Shown here piece by piece: positions 56,901 through 64,000 of a stretch of 64,000 nt of DNA. The notes under the pieces were generated by a model that was not told the DNA's origin, searched no databases, and saw only the letters and a program-made list of their open reading frames with translations. The stretch lies in contig NZ_JAUCEU010000007.1 in assembly GCF_030348765.1 (NCBI RefSeq), positions 1,792,501 to 1,856,500 on the forward strand, written 5' to 3'. A program made the translations under genes and the position numbers. Source of the stretch: Neobacillus sp. CF12. Its GTDB lineage: Bacteria > Bacillota > Bacilli > Bacillales > Cytobacillaceae. Numbering within the stretch: position 1 is the first letter of the stretch; the number at the start of each line of letters is the position of its first letter.

Positions 56901-58175
56901 ATGAATCGTTCTTACATGACTGTGACCGAAGTAACTGACTATGGCCCGTACATAACGAAACTCATTCTTCCGCTGACACAATCTGTTAAATCAGATGCGC
57001 TTTCGGATGATACTTTCAACGTTTATGTCGAGAGACGTAACAAAAAAACAGGAGAAGTGATTGAACTCAGAAAAGATTGGAATTCAGAAGTTCTTTATCC
57101 TTCAAAAGGATATTGTCGTGTTACAAGAGCGTATACATCGGACATTGAAGGAAACAAAACTGAAATTGGAAGTCACGTAACGCTGGAGCTTGAATGTGAA
57201 GCAATCAATCGTTTAAACTCGGAAACTGCGTTTATGGAACCGGGACATAATGTATATGTTTTCTGCGATTTTCGCATAACGCAGGTGAAAGAACTACAAA
57301 CCGATAATGGTTCATTTTCAGGGCTTGTCTATGATCATTTCAGCGGCGGTAAAATGGAGCAAGTCAAAGGTTGGGCAAACAGCGAGTCATCATATTCAGA
57401 TATGCCTCTACGTTTTGGCTATTATTCACCAAAAATGGGCAGAGGAAAACGTCCTTTGATCATTTGGCTGCACGGTGCAGGAGAAGGGGGATATGAAACG
57501 GAGATTGCTTATACCGGTAATAATGTTGTAAACCTATCGAGCGAAAAAGTACAAGGATTATTCGGAGGTGCTTATGTCCTTGCTCCACAAGTTCCGACCA
57601 TGTGGATGGACGATGGCTTCGGACTGTATACTAAGAGTGGACAATCCAAATACGTGCCGGCATTGAAAGCGCTCATTGATGAATTTGTCGAATGTCATTC
57701 AGATATAGATACAAATCGCATCTACATTGGTGGTTGTTCCAATGGCGGTTTCATGACGATGCGGATGATTATCGATTACCCGGGTTACTTCGCAGCGGCC
57801 TATCCAGTATGTGAAGCCCTCTACGACGAGGTGATCAGTGATCAAAATATTGAAGATATCAAGAATACCCCTATCTGGTTCACACATGCAAAAAATGATG
57901 AAATTGTAAAACCTGAGATCACAGTGATTCCAACATATGAGCGTCTATTAGAAGCCGGTGCTCCAAATGTTCATTTTTCATATTTTGATAGTGTCGTAGA
58001 TACCTCAGGCAACTTCAAGGATAGCGAAGGCAACCCTTTTGAATTCTTCGGCCATGGTACCTGGATTTACATGCTCAAAGACGAATGTGTACTAGATTAC
58101 GATGTTTCTCCCGTCCAAGTAAAAGGAAAAGATGTAACTCTACTCCAATGGTTGGCGCTGCAGTCAAAACAATAA
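56901..58175 (+). CDS. Esterase with N-terminal Ig-like domain (PHB depolymerase/CE1-type alpha/beta hydrolase)
   Basis: This protein of 424 residues begins at ATG 56901 with AAAGGAGAG before it. The first 150 residues are beta-rich (ITKLILPLTQSVKSDAL and after) and resemble the Ig-like domain in front of some Thermotoga-type esterases. The hydrolase domain has RPLIIWLHGAGEGG with the oxyanion region, the nucleophile Ser in GGCSNGGFMTM, a probable Asp in HAKNDEIVKP and His near FFGHGTWIY. There is no signal peptide, so it is cytoplasmic. Among polysaccharide genes it probably removes acyl groups (acetyl or feruloyl) from imported oligosaccharides. A link to PHA breakdown is less likely given the neighbours. 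Palindrome copy 6 follows. Confidence 0.83.
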   Translation: MNRSYMTVTEVTDYGPYITKLILPLTQSVKSDALSDDTFNVYVERRNKKTGEVIELRKDWNSEVLYPSKGYCRVTRAYTSDIEGNKTEIGSHVTLELECEAINRLNSETAFMEPGHNVYVFCDFRITQVKELQTDNGSFSGLVYDHFSGGKMEQVKGWANSESSYSDMPLRFGYYSPKMGRGKRPLIIWLHGAGEGGYETEIAYTGNNVVNLSSEKVQGLFGGAYVLAPQVPTMWMDDGFGLYTKSGQSKYVPALKALIDEFVECHSDIDTNRIYIGGCSNGGFMTMRMIIDYPGYFAAAYPVCEALYDEVISDQNIEDIKNTPIWFTHAKNDEIVKPEITVIPTYERLLEAGAPNVHFSYFDSVVDTSGNFKDSEGNPFEFFGHGTWIYMLKDECVLDYDVSPVQVKGKDVTLLQWLALQSKQ

Positions 58176-58186
58176 TACTATCGGAA

Positions 58187-58239
58187 ACCAAGGGGACGGT
58201 TCCTCCGGCCTTTTAGGCCAGGAGAACCGTCCCCTTGGT
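58187..58239. repeat. Dispersed palindrome, copy 6 of 6 (REP-like)
   Basis: This copy lies 11 bp after the esterase stop, between converging genes. The right arm is the consensus; the left arm has three changes (CCTCCGG for CTCCTGG). It is 35 kb away from the other five, so the family is not a local cluster. A separate strong terminator follows at 58254, which suggests the palindrome itself is not the main terminator here. Confidence 0.88.
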
Positions 58240-58253
58240 TGAGTCACCGTTAA

Positions 58254-58300
58254 AAATAAAGAAGATGCAGGCTGCCAAAATGCCTGCATCTTCTTTATTT
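58254..58300. terminator. Rho-independent terminator, bidirectional
   Basis: AAATAAAGAAGATGCAGGC and GCCTGCATCTTCTTTATTT form a perfect 19-bp stem with a TGCCAAAAT loop. It lies between the esterase gene and the converging small gene at 58308 and can act both ways. Confidence 0.9.
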
Positions 58301-58307
58301 ACTTAAT

Positions 58308-58490
58308 TTATACCCACTGAATAGACCCGAACTCCCCATGCGGATGGCTTTGTAATTTGTATCTTCTATACTCAGATGCTAATTTCGATAGTGATAATTT
58401 ATATAGCTGTTGATCTTCTTTGTTATATACGTTTAAGAAAATTAATTTATTGATAAGTTTTTGTCGCTTTTTTTCATCATTATTTCTCAT
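58308..58490 (-). CDS. FbpA-like small basic protein (Fur-regulated basic protein family)
   Basis: This is a 60-residue, Lys/Arg-rich protein. ATG at 58490 has AAAGGAG eight bases before it. The text KRQKLINKLIFLNVYNKEDQQLYKLSLSKL matches the pattern of FbpA-type proteins (RQKLIDKLI.LGVYK..DRQLYELTLSEL in outline). In B. subtilis these help the iron-sparing response by assisting the small RNA FsrA. I did not find a clear Fur box upstream in the 170-bp gap, so iron control is unproven here. Its position next to the polysaccharide genes looks incidental. Confidence 0.7.
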   Translation of the reverse strand: MRNNDEKKRQKLINKLIFLNVYNKEDQQLYKLSLSKLASEYRRYKLQSHPHGEFGSIQWV

Positions 58491-58609
58491 CAGAAACACT
58501 CCTTTAGTTTTAAAAAAAGTTTTCCCTTGATTTCAACAACTTTTAAGTTCGTTTTTTAATTAATATTAGTATAACCCTACAATTCCTACCTGTAAAGTAT
58601 GAATTTAAA

Positions 58610-58643
58610 TTAAAAAGAAAAACACTATCATCATGACAGTGCT
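58610..58643 (-). terminator. Rho-independent terminator of the GH43 gene
   Basis: Read leftwards, CACTGTC and GATAGTG form a stem around ATGAT, followed by TTTTTCTTTTT. It is about 25 bp after the GH43 stop. Confidence 0.75.
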
Positions 58644-58666
58644 TTCCCGATTAACCATAAGCAGTA

Positions 58667-60106
58667 TTATTCTAAATTAAAGGAAAAGAGATCAATTGAC
58701 CCTTCACCTTTGTATGTGAAGAACAAAGCATTCACTCCACTTATCATTAGTGGAGCCGTAAAAATTCCCCAATCTTGTCCAGGTGAAACAGCAAGCTCAG
58801 CAACCTCTTCACCACCAAGTGTGGTACTTACAAGAAGTTTTCCTTTTCCAGTTCCCCTGACTTTAACTGAAATCTTGGAAACATCAACAAAATCAAAATA
58901 CTTAAATCCTGCAATGGCTCCATCTGTTATGTTTGCAATATATTGATTAGGATGATCTTCCCTGTCCTCACCCTCTTGCGTAAAGTACGGATGAGATTCA
59001 TCAATCACATAACCAAACTCATAACGGACAGCACCTGATCTGCTCATAAGGTTGCAAGCAATATAGGCAGGATATTCTCCTTTGCCAAGTAAGGGACCAA
59101 CATTTAGTCCACAACTTGTCATTTCAACTTGTTTGATGCTTCCATCAGCTTCAATTTGAATTTCCTCCGCACATGCCTGCCTTGAAAATTGATGCTTATT
59201 TGTCTGCCGATGATAAAATACATACCATTTACCATTAATTTCGACAATGCTGCCATGATTATTACCTGTATAATTCAACGCTTCTTCGTCTGTTCTTCCA
59301 TTCAAGTTAATATCCCCATTGGAGATAATCGTTCCTCCATATTCGAAACCACCAACTGGGCTCTTGGAGGTTGCATAGCATAATTCATGCCCATAAAAAG
59401 ATGAATAAACAAAATAATAGGTATCAGCAATCTTTCGAATGGAAGATGCTTCAAAAAATTCATGTCCTTCAAAATCTGTACCTAAACCGCGAGTTTTGTC
59501 TGGAAAGATATATTTAGGTTCTTCTTTTACCGTAATCATATCTGCTTCCAGTTCAATGACCATCCCGCCTTTAATGGTTTGATCTTCAAGTCCCAATTGG
59601 TCCCATGGGAAGTCCTTAGGGCAAAAACCGGAGTAAAGATAGACTCTTCCATCATCGTCTACTAGTACACCCGGATCAAACTGAAATGCCTCGCCTTCCC
59701 TTGCACCAAGCAGCGTTCCGTCCTTGTACTGCACATGTCCGTAAAATTCATACTTACCAGCAGGTGAATCACAAACTGCTACTGCCATGACTCCCAGAAA
59801 ATCAAATGCATAGTATAGATAGTATCTGCCGTCTGGTCCCTGTTGTACATCCGGTGCAAATAACAATCTATTATCACTTTGCCCCATTGGGTCCTGTATT
59901 TTTTGGTAGATTACCCCTTCATATCTCCAGTTACTTAGATCATCTACAGGAGCAGACCAACAAACATAATCATTTTCACAATAAAACTTTCCATTAAACT
60001 TATCATGACTCCCGTAAACGTATACCCTGTCACCAAATACATACGGTTCTCCATCAGGAATATATTCATAACTTGGCAAATATGGATTAAATGCTTGGTT
60101 TTTCAT
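58667..60106 (-). CDS. GH43-family glycoside hydrolase (beta-xylosidase/arabinosidase-like)
   Basis: This 479-residue five-bladed propeller enzyme has the GH43 acidic residues: Asp in YIPDGEPYVFGDRVY (base), Asp in QFDPGVLVDDDGRVYLYSG (pKa modulator) and Glu in GHEFFEASSIRKI (acid). NYTGNNHGSIVEINGKWYVFYHRQT is also family text. About 110 C-terminal residues form a beta-sandwich (KISVKVRGTGKGKLLVSTT) like a CBM6-type module. It has no signal peptide, so it acts on imported oligosaccharides of arabinoxylan or arabinan type. An AraC-type regulator gene is divergent from it with a 136-bp gap and is the likely activator. The ATG has AAAGGAGAG. Confidence 0.92.
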   Translation of the reverse strand: MKNQAFNPYLPSYEYIPDGEPYVFGDRVYVYGSHDKFNGKFYCENDYVCWSAPVDDLSNWRYEGVIYQKIQDPMGQSDNRLLFAPDVQQGPDGRYYLYYAFDFLGVMAVAVCDSPAGKYEFYGHVQYKDGTLLGAREGEAFQFDPGVLVDDDGRVYLYSGFCPKDFPWDQLGLEDQTIKGGMVIELEADMITVKEEPKYIFPDKTRGLGTDFEGHEFFEASSIRKIADTYYFVYSSFYGHELCYATSKSPVGGFEYGGTIISNGDINLNGRTDEEALNYTGNNHGSIVEINGKWYVFYHRQTNKHQFSRQACAEEIQIEADGSIKQVEMTSCGLNVGPLLGKGEYPAYIACNLMSRSGAVRYEFGYVIDESHPYFTQEGEDREDHPNQYIANITDGAIAGFKYFDFVDVSKISVKVRGTGKGKLLVSTTLGGEEVAELAVSPGQDWGIFTAPLMISGVNALFFTYKGEGSIDLFSFNLE

Positions 60107-60242
60107 CGTTACCTCTCCTTTACTATTTACCCTTTTTCACTTTGTAATAGTTATCATCATTTATTTAAATTATAATAAAAACGGATATAAAAAGGCGATT
60201 GTCCTATCAAAGAGAAATTTACCCAAATCAAAGGAGCAAACG

Positions 60243-61148
60243 ATGATTGAAGATCCCCATAAAAATACCTATAATTCTACTAATGCAATCCGATTTCCTA
60301 TGATTGACTGGAACATACGGTTTTTTGGTGCTCATATGCAAACAGTTTCAAAGGATTGGTTCGTATCAAAAGAATTCCATCATGCCTTTGAAATTTTGAT
60401 TGTATTGGATGGTAAACAGGAAACAATCATTGAAAGAGAAAGTTATATAGTAAACAGTGGCGATATCCTACTTATTCCTCCAGGGTTTGACCATACCAAT
60501 AGATGTATTTCAAATGACTCTATGACTTATTTTTGCGCTCATTTTGATATAGACGAGCCTTCTTTACGCATCGAAATGTTGAAAAACTGTGAGTTAATTT
60601 ATACTCCCGCATCTCCATTCTATCAAAGACTTAAAAGTACACTTGAAAAATGGTATGATCGGCTACTTGTAACAAATGTTGAAACTGTTAAATATAAACT
60701 GCAGGTACAGATCGTCCTGTTTGAACTGTTAGAGGTATTTGCAGACATTGTTTCACAAAATAATAAAACACTCATAAATGAATCGATGACAACAACAAAA
60801 TACGCCAAAGAAATTGCAGATGCCATAAAAACAAATTTTAAAAGAAGCTACATAGATAATGAGGTTATAGATAATCCAATTCATATACAGCCAATTATTG
60901 CTTCCCTTGGTATAAGTCCTAATTATGGATTAGAAATTTTTCAAAAAGTCTATAATATGTCACCGCGAAAATACTTATCACAACTGAAATTGCAGGAAGC
61001 CAAGATTTTAATACAGCAGCCCGATGTTTCTTTAAAAGAGATTTCCAATCGGTTAGGTTATAAAAATCTCTCCCATTTTAGTAGGCAATTTAAAAGGTGG
61101 ACAGGGCTTAGCCCGACAGAATTTCGAAAGAATTCTCTGCTGGAGTAG
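60243..61148 (+). CDS. AraC-family regulator, probable activator of the GH43 gene
   Basis: This 301-residue protein has an N-terminal cupin-like sensor domain (about 25-150; FHHAFEILIVLDGKQETIIERE, GDILLIPPGFDHTN) and a C-terminal pair of helix-turn-helix motifs (about 200-295). The latter has the AraC signature ISNRLGYKNLSHFSRQFKRWTGLSPTEFR (shown here as the key segments GYKNLSHFSRQFK and GLSPTEFR). The cupin domain should bind a sugar or oligosaccharide. Divergent placement from the GH43 gene makes that gene its prime target; the nearby esterase and GH140-like genes are further candidates. AAAGGAG precedes the ATG. Confidence 0.9.
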   Translation: MIEDPHKNTYNSTNAIRFPMIDWNIRFFGAHMQTVSKDWFVSKEFHHAFEILIVLDGKQETIIERESYIVNSGDILLIPPGFDHTNRCISNDSMTYFCAHFDIDEPSLRIEMLKNCELIYTPASPFYQRLKSTLEKWYDRLLVTNVETVKYKLQVQIVLFELLEVFADIVSQNNKTLINESMTTTKYAKEIADAIKTNFKRSYIDNEVIDNPIHIQPIIASLGISPNYGLEIFQKVYNMSPRKYLSQLKLQEAKILIQQPDVSLKEISNRLGYKNLSHFSRQFKRWTGLSPTEFRKNSLLE

Positions 61149-61241
61149 ATTAATTCATGAAATAATAAAGTTGATCTTAATTGCTTGTCCGTTCGGTATT
61201 TTTAGTACATCCCATTGGATTACATTTTCAAAGAAATAAAA

Positions 61242-61280
61242 AGTAGGGCACGTTTTGATTTTTTCAAAACATGCCCTACT
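61242..61280. terminator. Rho-independent terminator between converging AraC genes
   Basis: AGTAGGGCACGTTTTGA and TCAAAACATGCCCTACT form a 17-bp stem with one mismatch and a T-rich loop. Read leftwards it is followed by TTTTTATTTC, so it serves mainly the minus-strand AraC gene at 61337. Confidence 0.85.
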
Positions 61281-61336
61281 AGTGTCTTATCTTTACAGCA
61301 TCCTCCATGCTCTGTTTTAGCATACACTTTGTTCAT

Positions 61337-62236
61337 TTAAATATAGCTCTCCCTAAGTCGGTTTATATCCGCTCTAGGTGAAAAACCGAACATGCGGGAA
61401 TATTCTCGACTGAATTGTGATTGACTTTCGTAGCCCACCCTGAATGCGACATCAGCTACGTCTGATGACTCAGCTAATAACAGTCGCCTAGCTTCTTGCA
61501 ATCTCAATTGTTTTTGAAACTGAATCGGACTCATAGCAGTTACCTCCTTAAAATGGCGATGAAACGAAGCCGCACTCATATTCGCAATTTCCGCTAAATC
61601 CTCTATTCGAAAAGTTTTTTCATAGTTACGAATGATATGTTCGATTACGTTTCTAACTCGGAGTGCATTGCTACCTTCTAACGCCATTTGCCCCAGTGCT
61701 TCCCCGTTTGGACCCTGTAGAACCCAATAAAGGATTTCCTTCTTAAATAATGGAGCAAGTATTGGAATATGTTTTGGATTGTCTAACAAACAAGCTAATC
61801 TGATTACTGCATCCAGCAAAGATGGCTCTGCTTCGCTAATAAACATCGCTCGTTTCGCATTTTTTTTCTGTCCTGATTGAATATACGAATCATTTATTAC
61901 CTCTAAGATTTCGCTCGGTGTAAATTCAAGTTTAAGTGCCAAATATGGAGAATCGGATGAGGCCCTAATAACTTGTCCTGTAACTGGCAAGTCAACGGAT
62001 GCAACAATGTAATTGCCAGGACCATACCTAAAACATTCCTCTCCCAACCATACCTCTTTCTCTCCTTGGACGATAATGCAAAAGGAGGGCTCATTCACTC
62101 TGGAGATTGGCTCGGTGATAATGGACTCACGAATGAGAAATAATGATGGAATAGAGGTTGGATGAACACCATCCTGACCTGTATAACGCTCAATAAGTTT
62201 GCCAAGTTCATGCTGCTTGTCGATTTTCTCAGACAT
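61337..62236 (-). CDS. AraC-family regulator with AraC_N-type domain
   Basis: This 299-residue regulator is of a different type from the one at 60243. Its N-terminal domain (about 10-165; SLFLIRESIITEPISRVNEPSF-like start, FCIIVQGEKEVWLGEE, YGPGNYIVASVDLPVTGQV) is the AraC_N domain often found next to oxidoreductase genes. The C-terminus has two helix-turn-helix motifs with MSAASFHRHFKEVT and GYESQSQFSREYSRMFGFSP. It is divergent from the aldo/keto reductase gene (199-bp gap), a pairing seen often in bacteria, and most likely controls it, perhaps in response to a reactive aldehyde. AGGAG precedes the ATG. Confidence 0.92.
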   Translation of the reverse strand: MSEKIDKQHELGKLIERYTGQDGVHPTSIPSLFLIRESIITEPISRVNEPSFCIIVQGEKEVWLGEECFRYGPGNYIVASVDLPVTGQVIRASSDSPYLALKLEFTPSEILEVINDSYIQSGQKKNAKRAMFISEAEPSLLDAVIRLACLLDNPKHIPILAPLFKKEILYWVLQGPNGEALGQMALEGSNALRVRNVIEHIIRNYEKTFRIEDLAEIANMSAASFHRHFKEVTAMSPIQFQKQLRLQEARRLLLAESSDVADVAFRVGYESQSQFSREYSRMFGFSPRADINRLRESYI

Positions 62237-62435
62237 ATTTTTTTCTCCTTCTACCTAATCTTAGATGTTTTCATTTTACTGGATATTCGTTGAGTGAGAA
62301 AGTGGTTTGATAGGATTAGGCAAAAACATGATACGAATGGGTTTAGGTTTTGTTTACTATTCGTGACATAATTAATAGTGCAATAACCAAACTGAAATCG
62401 AAATGTGCTATTAAATGAAAGTGAGGAATAGATAA

Positions 62436-63416
62436 ATGGAATATGTGAAACTAGGGAATACAGGATTGGATGTATCTAGATTTTGTCTTGGCTGTATGAG
62501 TTTTGGTGAAGCAGAAAAGTGGATTCATCAATGGGTTCTTGATGAAGAAAAGAGTCGCCCAATTATAAAAAAAGCCCTAGAGCTTGGAATCAATTTCTTT
62601 GATACTGCAAATGTTTATTCAATGGGCACAAGTGAGGAAATACTTGGACGTGCTTTAAAGGATTATGCCAATCGTGATGAAGTTGTACTTGCTACGAAGG
62701 TTCATGGTCGTATGCAAGAAGGTCCAAATGGTGCAGGACTTTCCCGAAAAGCAATCATGAGCGAAATTGATAAGAGTCTTAAACGCCTCGGAACCGATTA
62801 TGTAGACCTTTATATTATCCACCGCTGGGATTATCATACCCCTATTGAAGAAACGATGGAAGCATTACATGATGTGGTGAAGGCTGGAAAGGCAAGATAC
62901 ATTGGTGCTTCTGCCATGTATGCATGGCAGTTCCAAAAGGCATTACATGTAGCAGAGAAAAATGGTTGGACTCGCTTTGTATCGATGCAGAATCATTGCA
63001 ACCTCATATACCGTGAAGAAGAGAGGGAAATGCTGCCACTTTGTAGGGAGGAAGGAATTGGGGTAACTCCGTATAGTCCTCTGGCATCAGGGAGACTAAC
63101 ACGTGATTGGTCTGAAACAACACACCGCTCCGAAACTGACCAAGTTCAAAAGTCTAAATATGATGCCACTGCAGATGCTGATCGATTGGTTGTAGAACGA
63201 GTTGCCGCAATCGCAGAAAAACGTGGCGTTCCTCGTATTCATATCGCACTATCTTGGCTGCTACAGAAAGAACCAGTAACTGCTCCTATTATCGGTGCCA
63301 CGAAGATCTCTCATCTCGAAGGTGCTGTAGGTTCTTTATCTGTTAAGCTATCACCTGAAGAAATTGCATTTCTTGAAGACCCCTATGTTCCACATCCAAT
63401 CAGTGGACATAATTAA
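62436..63416 (+). CDS. Aldo/keto reductase
   Basis: This 326-residue NADPH-dependent barrel enzyme reduces aldehydes or ketones. The start EYVKLGNTGLDVSRFCLGCMSFG is typical of the YajO/GSP69-like branch (AKR11-like). The catalytic residues are in place: Asp and Tyr in FFDTANVYSMGTSEEILG, Lys in LATKVHG and His in YIIHRWDYHTP. The cofactor region IALSWLLQKEPVTAPIIGATK is complete. AGTGAGGAA precedes the ATG. Regulation by the divergent AraC-type gene is likely. The natural substrate is unknown. Confidence 0.95.
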   Translation: MEYVKLGNTGLDVSRFCLGCMSFGEAEKWIHQWVLDEEKSRPIIKKALELGINFFDTANVYSMGTSEEILGRALKDYANRDEVVLATKVHGRMQEGPNGAGLSRKAIMSEIDKSLKRLGTDYVDLYIIHRWDYHTPIEETMEALHDVVKAGKARYIGASAMYAWQFQKALHVAEKNGWTRFVSMQNHCNLIYREEEREMLPLCREEGIGVTPYSPLASGRLTRDWSETTHRSETDQVQKSKYDATADADRLVVERVAAIAEKRGVPRIHIALSWLLQKEPVTAPIIGATKISHLEGAVGSLSVKLSPEEIAFLEDPYVPHPISGHN

Positions 63417-63564
63417 GCCTTTGATATGTAAAAAAGCACAATTTTCTTAGGAAGGTTGGGTTTTCTTATTATCTCTACATTAGCAAAATTTCGATAGAAG
63501 GGAAACCTAAGGTTAACCCCTTAATAAAACAAGAAGATTACAATAATATCTTCTCCATAATTAT

Positions 63565-63609
63565 AAAAAAGAAGCATGTGTCACCTAAAATAACACATGC
63601 TTCCTTTTT
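63565..63609. terminator. Rho-independent terminator, bidirectional
   Basis: AAAAAAGAAGCATGTGT and ACACATGCTTCCTTTTT form a long stem around CACCTAAAATA. It lies about 150 bp after the aldo/keto reductase stop and about 60 bp after the end of the converging gene at 63671, so it probably ends that minus-strand gene and may also stop read-through from the left. Confidence 0.85.
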
Positions 63610-63670
63610 ATGTTGCCCCTGCCAAGGAATTTAATTATATCATATCAATTCACCATCATGAACTTTACGA

Positions 63671-64000
63671 TTAGGCAAAAAACGCTTTTACTTTTTGAGA
63701 GCTTTTCACCAAGTAGGCAATGGATTTAATATAGATGGGATAGCCTTGAGTGTTTTGAATTGAATCTTCAACGTCAATTAGAACCGGTACGAATTTCTTT
63801 CTATTAATCAGTACTTCCTCACCAATTTTTTCGATTCGAAATTTAAACTTTTCCGTTAATTTGTCATAATGATTTTTCTCTAGGAAGCTAACATAATATC
63901 GTACATGATTGTTTTTAGCATGCATGGCTGCAAGTTTAAGAAGCTCCAAGAAAACAGTTTTTGAGCCAAACTCTTTTTTTATGCCCATTTTTTGACTGAT
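63671..64000 (-). CDS. GNAT-like acyltransferase, C-terminal part (5' end beyond window)
   Basis: The frame is open to the right edge (110 codons visible, ...ISQK before an internal Met at 63988), and no ribosome binding site precedes that Met, so the true start lies outside. The visible part has LLKLAAMHAKNNHVRYYVSFLEKN followed by HYDKLTEKFKFRIEKIGEEV and FVPVLIDVEDSIQ. This layout (a helix, a strand, then a 'rank' loop with a FxFEKIGPE-like pattern and P-VLIDLE) resembles the end of GNAT proteins of the N-acyl amino acid synthase/autoinducer synthase-like group. I would not name a substrate. It could also be an unrelated protein of 105 residues. Confidence 0.5.
   Translation of the reverse strand: MSQKMGIKKEFGSKTVFLELLKLAAMHAKNNHVRYYVSFLEKNHYDKLTEKFKFRIEKIGEEVLINRKKFVPVLIDVEDSIQNTQGYPIYIKSIAYLVKSSQKVKAFFA

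Noticed and set aside
58500..58666. Fur box before the FbpA-like gene
   Set aside because: I could not find a 7-1-7 type inverted repeat close to the GATAATGATTATC pattern.

Overview
The window looks like chromosome of a spore-forming member of the Bacillaceae, probably a Neobacillus/Bacillus-type soil organism. The reasons are low G+C by eye, strong GGAGG ribosome binding sites with many TTG/GTG starts, gltAB with a GltC that closely resembles the Bacillus one, GlpP-type glycerol control, CcpA (cre) sites, a three-gene gerA-type germination operon, a class IV-like PHA synthase with PhaR, and an FbpA-type small protein. All functional statements come from reading motifs; no database search was run.

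Layout. 1-1982: the first two genes of a Wadjet-like (Jet) plasmid-defence operon that runs off the left edge. 2170-3396: secreted GH10 xylanase. 3738-9733: two-component system plus MacAB-type ABC exporter with an extra lipoprotein. 9838-11521: two exported peptidases. 11593-18662: glutamate synthase and its divergent activator GltC. 18727-22835: glycerol catabolism (glpK-glpP-glpD) with two terminator-type leader RNAs and a clear promoter/cre. 22928-24373: 6-phospho-beta-glucosidase. 24546-29451: acyl-CoA dehydrogenase, acyl-CoA synthetase, biotin carboxylase and biotin carrier (a shortened yng/leucine-type operon). 29697-43332: GAF/PucR-type regulator, PHA synthesis genes, MFS transporter, cytoplasmic alkylsulfatase, alcohol dehydrogenase, aldehyde dehydrogenase, acyl-CoA ligase and a LysR regulator. 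43560-49572: FAD oxidoreductase and a giant secreted subtilase ending in a dockerin-like module. 49847-54549: second LysR and the ger operon. 54694-61148: small conserved protein, GH140-like hydrolase, esterase, FbpA-like protein, GH43 enzyme and AraC regulator (plant polysaccharide use). 61337-63416: AraC regulator and aldo/keto reductase. 63671-64000: end of a GNAT-like protein cut by the right edge.

How the genes work together. The most coherent block is 34472-42275. Its enzymes form a complete route from a long-chain alkyl sulfate to alcohol, aldehyde, fatty acid and acyl-CoA, and it lies directly beside phaC/phaR and a phasin-like gene that could store the carbon as polyester. The same kind of carbon logic shows in the polysaccharide enzymes and in the glp genes, where a perfect cre overlaps a consensus promoter.

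The second theme is a family of six near-identical palindromes of about 53 bp (2111, 3680, 11527, 18663, 22850, 58187). Each lies 0-25 bp from a stop codon. They look like REP-type mobile palindromes that have settled at gene 3' ends. I found no tRNA, rRNA, CRISPR array, transposase or prophage gene.
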